From positions 1-25,050 of the IMG/VR virus record IMGVR_UViG_3300035698_004713: a stretch of 25,050 nucleotides of DNA; one strand, given 5' to 3'. Both the position numbers and the translations under genes were made by a program. Source of the stretch: a virus. The notes beneath the pieces are model-generated. The model had not been told where the DNA came from and made no database searches. It saw only the letters and a program-made list of their open reading frames with translations. This document shows positions 6,700 to 14,615 of the stretch, piece by piece (position 1 is the stretch's first letter; the number at the start of each line of letters is the position of its first letter).

Positions 6700-7445
6700 T
6701 AGCTCAAAGCTACGATAAAATACCTGAGAACGATTCGTTGCTATTTGATTTGCCATTTAGGGAAGCAACAGGCGTTGAAACGTTTGACCATGCCAAGCCG
6801 CATCATCCATTAACTATGGAAGATCCTGGTGGTGGCTCTTTCTCATGGGAAACATTGGCATCAGGTTTAAGTGTTCTTGAATTTGTGACTGTTGGTGGCG
6901 GTTGGAATGATGGCGTTTATTTGAAGGGGGCAACTATTGCTACTGCTGATTTTGATTTTGTTGCAGGTAATTATAGTCTTGGTGCTTGGGTCAAGTGGGA
7001 TGGTACAGGTGGATGGTCAGAAATTTTAATGGGCAGGTATGTCATAAATCAAGCTGGGTGGGAAACTTATTTTGATTTAAGTGGTGGTTTAAATACATTA
7101 TCACAAAGACATCATCATCTTTCCTTGGCACCTAATACAAACAGTAATTGTTATTCAACAGGTTGGACACCCGGTGTTTGGGCGTTTGTTGGTATTTCAC
7201 GAACTGGTGGCAACCTTTATCCGCAGCATTATCGAAATGGTAATGTTTTAGCAATGGCATATGAAGCAACAGGGATGCTTGACCCCGATACCTGTGTGCA
7301 AACTTTTGAAGTTGGCTGTAGATATACGTTTGATGCTAATTGGTTTAAAGGCCAGATGTGGAGGCCAAGGATTTGGAATCGAACCTTACTTGCTTCTGAG
7401 TGGGCGACTATTTTTGATCGAGAGAGGAGTTTATTTGGCTTATGA
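6696..7445 (+). CDS. LamG/concanavalin-A-like lectin domain protein
   Basis: The 249-residue product looks like a LamG-type jellyroll of the concanavalin A-like superfamily. Supporting features are GVYLKGATI, the strand NYSLGAWVKWDG, TPGVWAFVGISR followed by YRNGN, and the terminal PRIWNRTLLASEW, where such domains usually end (typically RVYNRALS..E). These domains usually bind glycans or other surfaces. I chose the ATG at 6696, which overlaps the upstream stop as ATGA; the in-frame ATG at 6675 would add seven residues inside the previous gene. Base use (many GGT, GTT and TTG codons) looks different from the flanking genes, suggesting separate acquisition. Its place in the head module is unusual; it may decorate the capsid. 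Confidence 0.75.
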   Translation: MIAQSYDKIPENDSLLFDLPFREATGVETFDHAKPHHPLTMEDPGGGSFSWETLASGLSVLEFVTVGGGWNDGVYLKGATIATADFDFVAGNYSLGAWVKWDGTGGWSEILMGRYVINQAGWETYFDLSGGLNTLSQRHHHLSLAPNTNSNCYSTGWTPGVWAFVGISRTGGNLYPQHYRNGNVLAMAYEATGMLDPDTCVQTFEVGCRYTFDANWFKGQMWRPRIWNRTLLASEWATIFDRERSLFGL

Positions 7446-8086
7446 GTGGCATAGGTGGACAAATTCCGAACTTTCCGGGGCCGGTCACGGTAGGCACGTC
7501 ACCTAATCGTATGATTATAGGCAGTAACGGAAAAATTACAATGGAAGGCACGGCCAAGGGATATCTAACCCTAAGAGCCGAAGCGGATTATACTGCGCAG
7601 TTGGCTCACTCAAAACCTACACAGGGAGCTATTGGAGTTTTCAAAGGGTTTTCTTTTCCTGTGTATGCGGCTGATAACGAAGAGCTTTTTTTCCGTGAGA
7701 CTGTGCCGGATAGATGGGACGGTGTTTCTGACATTGTTTTTCATTTAAAAGTTGCGCTCTCAAACACAGAAGATATAGACGACTATTTTAAATTCCAGCT
7801 TTCATGGGAACACGCTGCGTGTGATGAAATAGTTCCGGCTACCTCTAACGACGTTGAAGTTGAACAAGCTGTTTTGACTGGCCGAAATGCTCAATATGAT
7901 GAATATGAACTAACATTCATAATAGACCACGACATTGATGGAGCCGGAAACGAAATTAAATCTCATGAGCTTTTAGGGGCGAGGCTTCGCAGGATTGACG
8001 CAACTAATCCGGATGTATCGAATGAGATAATAGTGCTGAATTGGCACACGCATTATATTTGCGATAAGATACTTGGAAGTTCATAA
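7442..8086 (+). CDS. Unknown structural protein upstream of the protease
   Basis: The 214-residue protein begins MSGIGGQIPNFPGPVTVGTSPNRMII. It reads as a beta-rich domain with aromatic strands (DIVFHLKVALS, YFKFQLSWEH, EYELTFIIDHDIDG) and ends near ELLGARLRRIDA followed by EIIVLNWHTHY. No enzyme motif is seen. The start overlaps the lectin gene stop as ATGA, so the two are probably translated together and may be partners. It closes the five-gene insertion; the protease follows after its own strong ribosome site. Function is unknown; a trimeric-looking capsid surface or fibre attachment protein is a guess. Confidence 0.65.
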   Translation: MSGIGGQIPNFPGPVTVGTSPNRMIIGSNGKITMEGTAKGYLTLRAEADYTAQLAHSKPTQGAIGVFKGFSFPVYAADNEELFFRETVPDRWDGVSDIVFHLKVALSNTEDIDDYFKFQLSWEHAACDEIVPATSNDVEVEQAVLTGRNAQYDEYELTFIIDHDIDGAGNEIKSHELLGARLRRIDATNPDVSNEIIVLNWHTHYICDKILGSS

Positions 8087-8099
8087 AAAGGAGGGCAAT

Positions 8100-9188
8100 A
8101 TGCCGAAAACAGTAAACATAGAAGGAATTATCGGCTTGGAAGTCGAGAACTCAGATGTCCGGGAACAACTCGAAGCCGCAAACGGTGAAGACGTTGTCGT
8201 AAATATCGCAAGTCCGGGCGGTATGATTTCAGAAGGATTGCTCATTTACAATGAGCTTAAAAACTATCAAGGAAACGTTGATACACACCTGAACGGCTCT
8301 GTTGCATCAATGGCAAGCTATATAGCCATGGTCGGCAATCACAGAACAGCCGAAAATAACGCAGTCTTTATGATTCACAACGGATCGGGCCTCGCTATCG
8401 GTGATTATCGGGTTATGCTCAAATTCGGCGCTCATCTTGACTCTTTAACAAATATTATCGCCAAAGAAATGGCTTTAAAATCCGAAACCGACCTGGCAGA
8501 GATCCGAGAGGCGATGAACGAAACCACTTTTTACTATGGTGACGAAATCAAAGATGCCGGATTTGTCCACGAAATGACCGGGGACGAAGACCCGGAAGAC
8601 CGGGCGGAGGCGGTAGCTTTTGCAGAATTGATGATCGAAGAGTGTCAAACTAAAATCAATACACCGGAAAGCGTTAAAAAAGACATGAACGCACTTGCAA
8701 TTATGATGGCAGACGAACCAAAACTTGCAGAAAATAAAAAAATGTTCGCACAAGGACTTAATTTGATAAAACCAGAACCTAAACCAACAAAAAAGCAGGA
8801 GGTAAAAGCTATGACATTGGATGAACTAAAAAAAGAAAACCCTGAGCTTTATAAAGAAATTATGGCGCTCGGATTGGCAGAGGGAACCAACCAAGAACGT
8901 GCACGAGTAAAAACTCTGGTCGAAATGAGAGCGAAGTTTCCAAAAGAACACTCTCAGAAGGTTATCGACACGGCTATCATGGAAGGGCACGAGCTGAACC
9001 AGGTCTCAATCAACCTTATGTCGGCGGACCAGGTTGCCGCAGAGCTTGAAAAAGCCATAGCTGATGCCGCAAAAGTTCCCGGAAACGGCGCTGATGACGT
9101 GCCTGAAATGGTTGACGGCGAAATGACACATCCTGATCATGTGGATGCTGTCGGGGCTGAAATCGCAAGTCTTCCGGGCGTAATGTAA
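8100..9188 (+). CDS. ClpP-like prohead protease with C-terminal scaffold region
   Basis: The 362-residue protein has an N-terminal ClpP/crotonase-fold serine protease (about residues 1-185). INIASPGG-like VNIASPGGMISEG is at about 38-50, the nucleophile S70 is in GSVASM, and H93 is in MIHNGSG. The conserved stretch FYYGDEIKDAGFVHE follows. The remaining half is charged and helical, as expected for a scaffold. Such proteases cleave scaffold and capsid proteins during prohead maturation. AAGGAGGG at 8088-8094 decides the start at 8100 over the frame's upstream ATG at 8073. It precedes decoration and capsid genes in the lambda order, where gpC (an S49 protease) is the positional equivalent. An internal start produces a separate scaffold (next entry). 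Confidence 0.9.
   Translation: MPKTVNIEGIIGLEVENSDVREQLEAANGEDVVVNIASPGGMISEGLLIYNELKNYQGNVDTHLNGSVASMASYIAMVGNHRTAENNAVFMIHNGSGLAIGDYRVMLKFGAHLDSLTNIIAKEMALKSETDLAEIREAMNETTFYYGDEIKDAGFVHEMTGDEDPEDRAEAVAFAELMIEECQTKINTPESVKKDMNALAIMMADEPKLAENKKMFAQGLNLIKPEPKPTKKQEVKAMTLDELKKENPELYKEIMALGLAEGTNQERARVKTLVEMRAKFPKEHSQKVIDTAIMEGHELNQVSINLMSADQVAAELEKAIADAAKVPGNGADDVPEMVDGEMTHPDHVDAVGAEIASLPGVM
8811..9188 (+). CDS. Nested in-frame scaffold protein (Nu3-like)
   Basis: Inside the protease gene a full AGGAGG (8797-8802) stands eight bases before an in-frame ATG at 8811. The product would be the last 125 residues, starting MTLDELKKENPELYKEI. It is highly charged and helical, with no protease residues, as expected of a capsid assembly scaffold. 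In lambda the scaffold Nu3 is made the same way, from an internal in-frame start in the protease gene C. Here the surrounding protease is ClpP-like instead of S49. The strong ribosome site in the middle of a gene is directly seen; expression as a separate protein is inferred. Confidence 0.72.
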   Translation: MTLDELKKENPELYKEIMALGLAEGTNQERARVKTLVEMRAKFPKEHSQKVIDTAIMEGHELNQVSINLMSADQVAAELEKAIADAAKVPGNGADDVPEMVDGEMTHPDHVDAVGAEIASLPGVM

Positions 9189-9219
9189 GATTAAACAGAC
9201 TTAAAACGGAGGTATAAAA

Positions 9220-10038
9220 ATGACTATCCAAGTGAGATCAGATATTAACAATGAAACGTTTGTGCTCGATGATACGGCGGAAGTTCTTGACAGCATTACA
9301 TTGGCCGCAGAGCAGGGCGATATTACAATCGGGGCAGTCCTTGGCGAAGTTACCGCAACGCCTGGAACATATAAGGTGTGCGACGCTCTCGCTACAGATG
9401 GGAGCGAAATCCCGAAATTGTTACTTGCAACTGCCGACGTTGCCAGCGATGGATCACCCACGACCAACCTGTCGGCATTCAAAGCAGGGCTTTTTGATGA
9501 AAACCAGCTTGTTTTTGGAGGGTCAACGGATAAAGACACTCGGTTTAATACCGAATTGATGCCGAACATTGTAGACCGTGACTTTGATAGCGCTGGCGGA
9601 ACATTAACTCCAGCGTGGGCAAACATTGACATTAATGCCTATGACGAAGTGGATGATCTGACTTTGACGGCAAGTGCAGCAGATCAATATTGCACATTGC
9701 CGGTTCTTAGCTTTCCGACCGAAATAGGCAAGACTTACAAGATGCTTTATGATCTTGCGGGCCTCGCTGGTTCATGGATTATAAAAGATTTCACAGGCGT
9801 ACAGACCCTCGGAACCATCATTGCAAATGCTACGCAAGGGGCTATAACATGGTTGGCAGAAACAACCGGTGGTATGAGAATTGTGTCAGTTTCCAGCGAT
9901 GGAGGCACCTTTGACAATTTTAAACTTCAGAGGTCGGGCGATTTATCAGATCTCACAATGGAAGACGCTCTCAGAATGCTGAATATCAGACTTGCACCAG
10001 GTATCAGCGTTTCAAAATATCAAAATCCTGTGATTTAA
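9220..10038 (+). CDS. Head decoration protein D family with inserted domain
   Basis: The 272-residue protein matches gpD-type decoration proteins at its ends. Residues 1-116 include the features GAVLGEVTATPGTYK and FKAGLFDENQLVFGGSTD. The final stretch DALRMLNIRLAPGIS (about 249-263) resembles the family's closing helix. Lambda gpD has only 110 residues. The extra part (about 117-240) looks like an inserted beta jellyroll of carbohydrate-binding type, with FPTEIGKTYKMLYDLAG near 165 and the closing GGTFDNFKLQ near 228. The position before the major capsid gene fits a capsid-stabilising trimer. The ribosome cassette CGGAGGTATAAAAATGAC is repeated before the next gene. The lectin-like nature of the insertion is inference. 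Confidence 0.78.
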   Translation: MTIQVRSDINNETFVLDDTAEVLDSITLAAEQGDITIGAVLGEVTATPGTYKVCDALATDGSEIPKLLLATADVASDGSPTTNLSAFKAGLFDENQLVFGGSTDKDTRFNTELMPNIVDRDFDSAGGTLTPAWANIDINAYDEVDDLTLTASAADQYCTLPVLSFPTEIGKTYKMLYDLAGLAGSWIIKDFTGVQTLGTIIANATQGAITWLAETTGGMRIVSVSSDGGTFDNFKLQRSGDLSDLTMEDALRMLNIRLAPGISVSKYQNPVI

Positions 10039-10070
10039 TACTAAACTAATTTTCTAACGGAGGTATAAAA

Positions 10071-11219
10071 ATGACCATTGCAGCGGTACAAAACTATACA
10101 AGGCTAATGGCCCAGGTGTTTACGGATTTGGAAACAATTCCTGTTTTTACATTGTTCCAGAATCTTTTCACTTCGGGACAAACAATTATCGAAATGGACG
10201 CTAACGCAATCGATATTGACATCCAGAGAGGTAACAAAAAGATTGCTGTTTACATTCCAAGGGGCACGGATGCTGTAAATGTCGGAGACAACAGGGCATT
10301 ATTGGAGAAATTCACGTCCGACACAAAGCTGTTTCCCTTGATTGAAGAGCTAACACCTATTACGTCGAGCATGATCACAAAGAGAATGCCGGGAGAATCG
10401 GTTTACAATCCTCTTTCCAGGACTGCGAAACAGACCGCGCTTGCCATGAAAGCGCACCGTGAGCATATGAACCGGATCATCCGGAAAATGGAATATTCAG
10501 CGGCTGAGTCCGTTAGAACCGGATTTCAGACAATCCACGGCGGTCTCAAATACGATTTTTACCGGCTTGCAACCCATAACGCTTCGGCAGCAACAGTATG
10601 GAGCACATCTGCAACCGCAGTTCCGGTTACCGACCTTGCTGCCGCTGGTGATCTTATTTTTACTGTTGGAAACAGACGGCCAACGGACGTGATTTTTAGC
10701 GGCCAGTCATGGGATGAATTTTTGCTTACTACTCAGGTTATAAACCTTGCAGATAGTCGACGTGTTGTCCACTTTACGGCGGACATGACCGTTGACGCTC
10801 CTGCCGGATATGAAGACTGGGTAAAATCAGGCGCAGTTTTCCAGGGACAGGTAAAGGCCGGCAACTGGAAACTCAATATGTGGACATATCCTGCGATTTA
10901 CGATACCGACACAGATGTCAAAACGCAGTATTTGCCGGATGAAGAAACGCTTATTATCGCTAAGGGCGCTCGTTATGACCGTTATTTCGGGCCGATGGAC
11001 AGGCTGGAGGTAGATGATTCTATTTTTAGACGCATGTTTAATATTGGCGATATTTCTGGCATGTCTCCGAACGTTGTAGAGTCAGGCATTTTTAGCTCCG
11101 CAATGTTTCATGTTGACGCTTATGGCGGAGCTAATAACAAGGCATTTACTGTCAGAACTCAGGTTGCGCCGATTTTTCCGACAACCGAGATCGACACGAT
11201 TGTCAAACTCGCAACATAG
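10071..11219 (+). CDS. Major capsid protein, gpE family
   Basis: This 382-residue protein resembles the lambda gpE major capsid family (gpE has 341 residues), an HK97-fold shell protein. The family-like N-terminal part runs from LFQNLFTSGQTIIEMD into VAVYIPRG-like IAVYIPRGTDA; the central helix has RTAKQTALAMKAHREHM and the C-terminal region YFGPMDRLEV. It follows the decoration gene directly, as in lambda D-E, and is preceded by CGGAGGTATAAAA. No delta-domain scaffold is fused to its N-terminus, which agrees with a separate scaffold encoded in the protease gene. Confidence 0.9.
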   Translation: MTIAAVQNYTRLMAQVFTDLETIPVFTLFQNLFTSGQTIIEMDANAIDIDIQRGNKKIAVYIPRGTDAVNVGDNRALLEKFTSDTKLFPLIEELTPITSSMITKRMPGESVYNPLSRTAKQTALAMKAHREHMNRIIRKMEYSAAESVRTGFQTIHGGLKYDFYRLATHNASAATVWSTSATAVPVTDLAAAGDLIFTVGNRRPTDVIFSGQSWDEFLLTTQVINLADSRRVVHFTADMTVDAPAGYEDWVKSGAVFQGQVKAGNWKLNMWTYPAIYDTDTDVKTQYLPDEETLIIAKGARYDRYFGPMDRLEVDDSIFRRMFNIGDISGMSPNVVESGIFSSAMFHVDAYGGANNKAFTVRTQVAPIFPTTEIDTIVKLAT

Positions 11220-11230
11220 GAGGTTTAAAA

Positions 11231-11668
11231 ATGTTTTGGAATTCAAAAACATCTACCTATTATGACAGAGGCAAAAAAGCTTATTCCTTTGGCGTTGAAA
11301 TTCCCGTCGATGTTATCGAAAAAATGGGTCAAGAGACTTTTGATGAATATGTTGAAAAGGGCTTGATAAGCGATGGCGTTGTAGAGGACATTGTGGCGGA
11401 AGAGGCTGTCGTAATAGAAGAAACTGCCGAAGAGCGGGCGGCAAAACATAGACAAAACCTGTTTGACAAGGCCAAATCTTACGGTTTAAAACCTCATCCT
11501 AAAACCGGCATTGCAAAGCTTGAAGTAATGGTCGAAGATTTTGAGGCTTTGGGGGCGCTTAAAAGAGAAGCTCTCTCTCTCGGCATTGATCCGAGCGACG
11601 ATGTTGGCTTTGCAGAGCTTACAGATCTAGTAAACGAGAAAAAGGCCGAAGATGAGTCTGATTCTTAG
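11231..11668 (+). CDS. Head protein with two HeH/SAP-like repeats (FI position)
   Basis: The 145-residue acidic protein sits where lambda has FI, just after the capsid gene. Residues 1-55 form a small domain (YYDRGKKAYSFGVEIP). Residues about 77-105 and 109-138 are two similar helix-loop-helix units (LFDKAKSYGLKP..TGIAKLEVMVEDF and LKREALSLGIDP..VGFAELTDLVNE) that resemble HeH/SAP-type nucleic-acid-binding repeats. Lambda FI helps terminase find proheads, so a DNA or terminase contact would fit, but sequence similarity to FI itself is not evident. AGGAGG at 11218-11223 serves the start. The 3' end overlaps the next gene by 17 bases. Confidence 0.65.
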   Translation: MFWNSKTSTYYDRGKKAYSFGVEIPVDVIEKMGQETFDEYVEKGLISDGVVEDIVAEEAVVIEETAEERAAKHRQNLFDKAKSYGLKPHPKTGIAKLEVMVEDFEALGALKREALSLGIDPSDDVGFAELTDLVNEKKAEDESDS

Positions 11669-12008
11669 GAACGAGGAATTTCTCGAAAGATCCCTTGAAG
11701 ATACTGACGCTTTCGGCTGGGCATTTACGTTAACAAACCCGCTCGGAGATTCTCAATCGATTTCCGGGCAGGCACGACATATCAATATGATGATTGATAT
11801 TGATACCGGCGTGGAGGTTCAGCAGGAACAAGCTTCTATTGTGGCAAGGCTTTCTACTATTACAATCGGAGAGCCTAAAAAAGATTGGCTTGTTACGGTA
11901 ACAGATACAGCCGGGAACTCGTATAACTGTTATGTTACCGAAGCGATGCCGGACAGGACTTTCGGTCTCGTTGTTTTAAAGCTCGGATTGCTGGAGGTTA
12001 TAGCTTAA
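11652..12008 (+). CDS. Head-tail connector candidate (FII position)
   Basis: The 118-residue, beta-rich protein occupies the position and has nearly the size of lambda FII (117 residues), the protein that completes the head for tail attachment. Strands such as ASIVARLSTITIG and DWLVTVTDTAGNSYNCYVTEAMPD fit the small barrel of stopper or connector proteins, and the line ITIGEPKKDWLV is reminiscent of them. The start overlaps the upstream gene and its stop overlaps the next ATG (TTAATG). Assignment is from position, size and general fold character. Confidence 0.55.
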   Translation: MSLILRNEEFLERSLEDTDAFGWAFTLTNPLGDSQSISGQARHINMMIDIDTGVEVQQEQASIVARLSTITIGEPKKDWLVTVTDTAGNSYNCYVTEAMPDRTFGLVVLKLGLLEVIA

Positions 12009-12631
12009 TGCCGTTACCGTTAATCACGGAAAATATGTATTTCGATACTGTTTTAAAAGCGCTGGAAACAACGCTTGCGGCAGAAGCGGCAAATCAGGTA
12101 GCACTTGGCGGAACCGGATGGCGGACTGTCCGTGAACGCTTCGACCCTTTGAACGTTGAAGTTGACGAATTCAACCCGGGCATTGTTAATATTATCTGGT
12201 CAAATTCTAATTTTCCGGATGGTGAAGGTAACAATTTTGATCAATCGAGTCTTTCTTCTTTTGATGTTGATTGCTATGCATCCCAAAAGGGGTATGAAAG
12301 CGGCGGGATTGTAACCCCAAAAGACGAAAGGGCGGCGGACGTATTGCATGCCCTGATTACAAAAGTTTATTACACCATCATGAGTCCGATTTATTATGAT
12401 TTGGGCTTAACTCCGGGTATGATTGTAAGGCCGTGGATAACGAATATTGTAAAATTTGTTCCACATGAAACAAACATACCGATTCAAGGAGTGGTTGCGG
12501 CACGGTTTTCTTGTAAAATAAAGTTTGAGGAAATCCCGCCTAAAAAAGCAGGAGTTAACCTTGAAATTATTAATGTTAAAACCGACACGTCCGATGATGG
12601 ACTTGTCGATCAAACCTTTGACCTCACATAA
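12008..12631 (+). CDS. Tail terminator/completion protein candidate
   Basis: The 207-residue protein lies immediately before the tail sheath gene, where Mu-type phages carry the tail terminator (gp37) and a small companion. It has an N-terminal helix (MYFDTVLKALETTLAAEAA), a strand region (GIVNIIWSNSNFP), a helix DERAADVLHALITKVYYTIM and a later strand (QGVVAARFSCKIKFEEIPP), an alpha/beta order seen in terminator proteins. The C-terminal 30 residues are extra. It would cap the tube and sheath and bind the head connector. No direct similarity is certain. Confidence 0.5.
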   Translation: MPLPLITENMYFDTVLKALETTLAAEAANQVALGGTGWRTVRERFDPLNVEVDEFNPGIVNIIWSNSNFPDGEGNNFDQSSLSSFDVDCYASQKGYESGGIVTPKDERAADVLHALITKVYYTIMSPIYYDLGLTPGMIVRPWITNIVKFVPHETNIPIQGVVAARFSCKIKFEEIPPKKAGVNLEIINVKTDTSDDGLVDQTFDLT

Positions 12632-12643
12632 GGAGGTATTATC

Positions 12644-14149
12644 ATGGCTGTTACAAGTACAGCAGTTCCTGCCGGAGCGGTAGCTTCGGTTTTTGGAAAC
12701 GAATTTAAATATGTTAATCTCAGAGAGGGTCTTGCTGGCTTGCCACAGGTAATAGCCATATTTGCAACATACGACCCCCTCAAAACTTCGGTAGTGGCCG
12801 ATGTTCCGGTACAGGTTTTCACAGATGTTGAAGCCGGAGAAAAATTTGGCTTTGGTTTTCCGGCACATCTCGCAGCACGGCAAACCCTAAGAAAATCAGG
12901 TATAGTTCCGGTCTTTATTTTCCCGATAGCGGAAGACGGCGAAGCCGGTGATGGTAGCATCCTTGTCATAGCTGCCGCTGGAGCTACAAGTTCCGGTACA
13001 ATCAGTTTGTATGTTGGCGGTCAAAGAGTTCCTGTAACGATTGCAAAAGATACGGCAGCAACAGACATACAGGTGGCCTTAACCGCTGCCATCAACGCAG
13101 CAATCAATCTGCCAGTAACGGCTCTTGTCAATGGCGAAACGGCTGAACAATCGGATATTACAAGTAAATATCTCGGACTGATTGCAAATGATATTTCCCT
13201 TGCTATCAATCTTACCGAGGCTGAAAAAGATGCGTCACCGGGCGGTGTTTCTTTTACCATTACCGACCTTACCAGTGGTTCCGGCACTTCGGTTATTACG
13301 ACTGCGCTGGCTAATATGGGCGATGATTGGTACACCTATATTGTCAACACTCTCGGCGCCGAAGCTGTTACAATGGCGGCTTTTGCAACTCACAATGAAG
13401 ATGATAGATGGGATACGTTGGTTAATAAGTTTTACCGAGCTTTTTATGGCACCGTTGCTAACCTGGCAACAGCTACGGCTATCACGGATGCTTTGACACT
13501 CGACCGGACAAACGGGGCGATCCCTTCACCCGGCGGCTACATGCTACCTCTTGAACTTGCAGCTCTCGCAGTTGGAGGTATGGCGGCACGAAATCAAAAC
13601 AATCCGGCGCAACCGTACACGGGGCTTTTACTTGACGGCTTAGTACCTGCTATATCTTCAAGTCAGTGGACATATACGCAAAGAGATACGGCGGTCAAAG
13701 ATGGTTGTTCAACTACAATCGTTGAAGACGGCGTTATCAAGCTCGAAGATGTGGTTATGCATTATCACAAAGCAGGCGAAGATCCTCCGGCTTACAGGTG
13801 GGCGGTTGATATCGCAAAGCTGGCAGAGTGGGCTTATAATGTATTTCTTGTTTTCCAGGGCGACAACTGGAGGGGTAAAATCCTTGTCGATGATACGGAT
13901 ATCGTTAATAACCCCGATGCGAGACGACCAATAGACGCAACAGCGGAGATTTTCAAGCTCGCAGATGGAGCGAGTTTTGCAGCAATAATTACAAGACCGA
14001 AATTTACAAAAGAAAACACCGCTTCAAGTATTGATGTTGCAAATCCGAACAGGCTGAATATTACAACTTTGATAGTGCTTTCCGGGGCTACCAGGGTTAT
14101 CTCCCTAACAACTAACTTTGGATTTAATTTCGGCGCACTGGCTGAATAA
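12644..14149 (+). CDS. L: Contractile tail sheath protein, Mu gpL type
   Basis: The 501-residue protein has the length of Mu gpL (495) and its domain order: N-terminal FGNEFKYVNLREGLAGLPQVIAIFATYD, a surface domain rich in alanine and threonine, and a conserved C-terminal sheath region (KLAEWAYNVFLVFQGDNWRGKILVDD split over about 388-415, and the end NPNRLNITTLIVLSGATRVISLTTNFGF). The sheath contracts to drive the tube through the host envelope, so the phage is a myovirus. AAGGAGG (12629-12635) precedes the start. Sheath and tube genes follow each other as in Mu. Confidence 0.9.
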   Translation: MAVTSTAVPAGAVASVFGNEFKYVNLREGLAGLPQVIAIFATYDPLKTSVVADVPVQVFTDVEAGEKFGFGFPAHLAARQTLRKSGIVPVFIFPIAEDGEAGDGSILVIAAAGATSSGTISLYVGGQRVPVTIAKDTAATDIQVALTAAINAAINLPVTALVNGETAEQSDITSKYLGLIANDISLAINLTEAEKDASPGGVSFTITDLTSGSGTSVITTALANMGDDWYTYIVNTLGAEAVTMAAFATHNEDDRWDTLVNKFYRAFYGTVANLATATAITDALTLDRTNGAIPSPGGYMLPLELAALAVGGMAARNQNNPAQPYTGLLLDGLVPAISSSQWTYTQRDTAVKDGCSTTIVEDGVIKLEDVVMHYHKAGEDPPAYRWAVDIAKLAEWAYNVFLVFQGDNWRGKILVDDTDIVNNPDARRPIDATAEIFKLADGASFAAIITRPKFTKENTASSIDVANPNRLNITTLIVLSGATRVISLTTNFGFNFGALAE

Positions 14150-14163
14150 AGGAGGTATAGATT

Positions 14164-14541
14164 ATGTCTATTCATGGTAGTATGCGCTCTTTAACAATTA
14201 ATGGCCGGGGCTTTAAGGTGGCCCATGATGGCTCAGGTAATAAAGCTATGGGCGGGCGAAATAATGAAGTGGCGATGAACGGTGATGCCTCTTTCCGAGT
14301 TATTCAGACCGTTATGCCCGGCTCATTCAGCGATATTCAGGTCGAAGCCGATGATTCAAGGGGCGACCAGGAATTTTTACAGGAACTTTCTAACGGCGGC
14401 TTACCGGTTCCAGTTGTGGCTACCTATGCAGCCAATATCAGCTATACGGGTGATCTTGTAATAGCTGGTGAAATTGCAAAAGATGAAAGCACCGGCCTGA
14501 TTTCTTTAAGCTTCCAGGGCGGCGAACTTACAAAAATCTAA
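14164..14541 (+). CDS. M: Tail tube protein, Mu gpM type
   Basis: The 125-residue protein matches the Mu M tail tube family (about 118 residues), which stacks as hexameric rings inside the sheath. Signature features are the N-terminal GSMRSLTINGRGFKVA, the motif VQTVMPGSFSDIQV-like VIQTVMPGSFSDIQVEADDS and the terminal ISLSFQGGELTKI. AAAGGAGGT at 14148-14156 gives it a strong ribosome site. The stop codon is followed at once by the structured RNA at 14542, which separates this high-demand gene from the low-demand chaperone gene. Confidence 0.88.
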   Translation: MSIHGSMRSLTINGRGFKVAHDGSGNKAMGGRNNEVAMNGDASFRVIQTVMPGSFSDIQVEADDSRGDQEFLQELSNGGLPVPVVATYAANISYTGDLVIAGEIAKDESTGLISLSFQGGELTKI

Positions 14542-14615
14542 TCTGGTTGCCTTCGTACGGAGGTCAAGGGGGTTATCGCCTGTTACGGTAATCCTCAAAC
14601 CAGAACTTTAACAGG
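14542..14615 (+). ncRNA. Pseudoknotted three-way-junction RNA, copy 2 (leader of gp41)
   Basis: P1 pairs TCTGGTT (14542-14548) with AACCAGA (14598-14604). P2 pairs 14550-14554 with 14559-14563 around the loop GTAC. P3 pairs 14568-14578 with 14586-14596 (11 pairs, three of them G-T). P2 and P3 are separated by TCAA, and P3 and P1 by a single A. The whole 7-base P3 loop CCTGTTA (14579-14585) is perfectly complementary to TAACAGG (14609-14615), four bases beyond P1. That target overlaps the first half of the AGGAGGG ribosome site (14613-14619) of the gene at 14627. The fold could therefore limit translation of the chaperone. The architecture matches the leader at 854-921. I do not recognise a named class. 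Confidence 0.62.
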
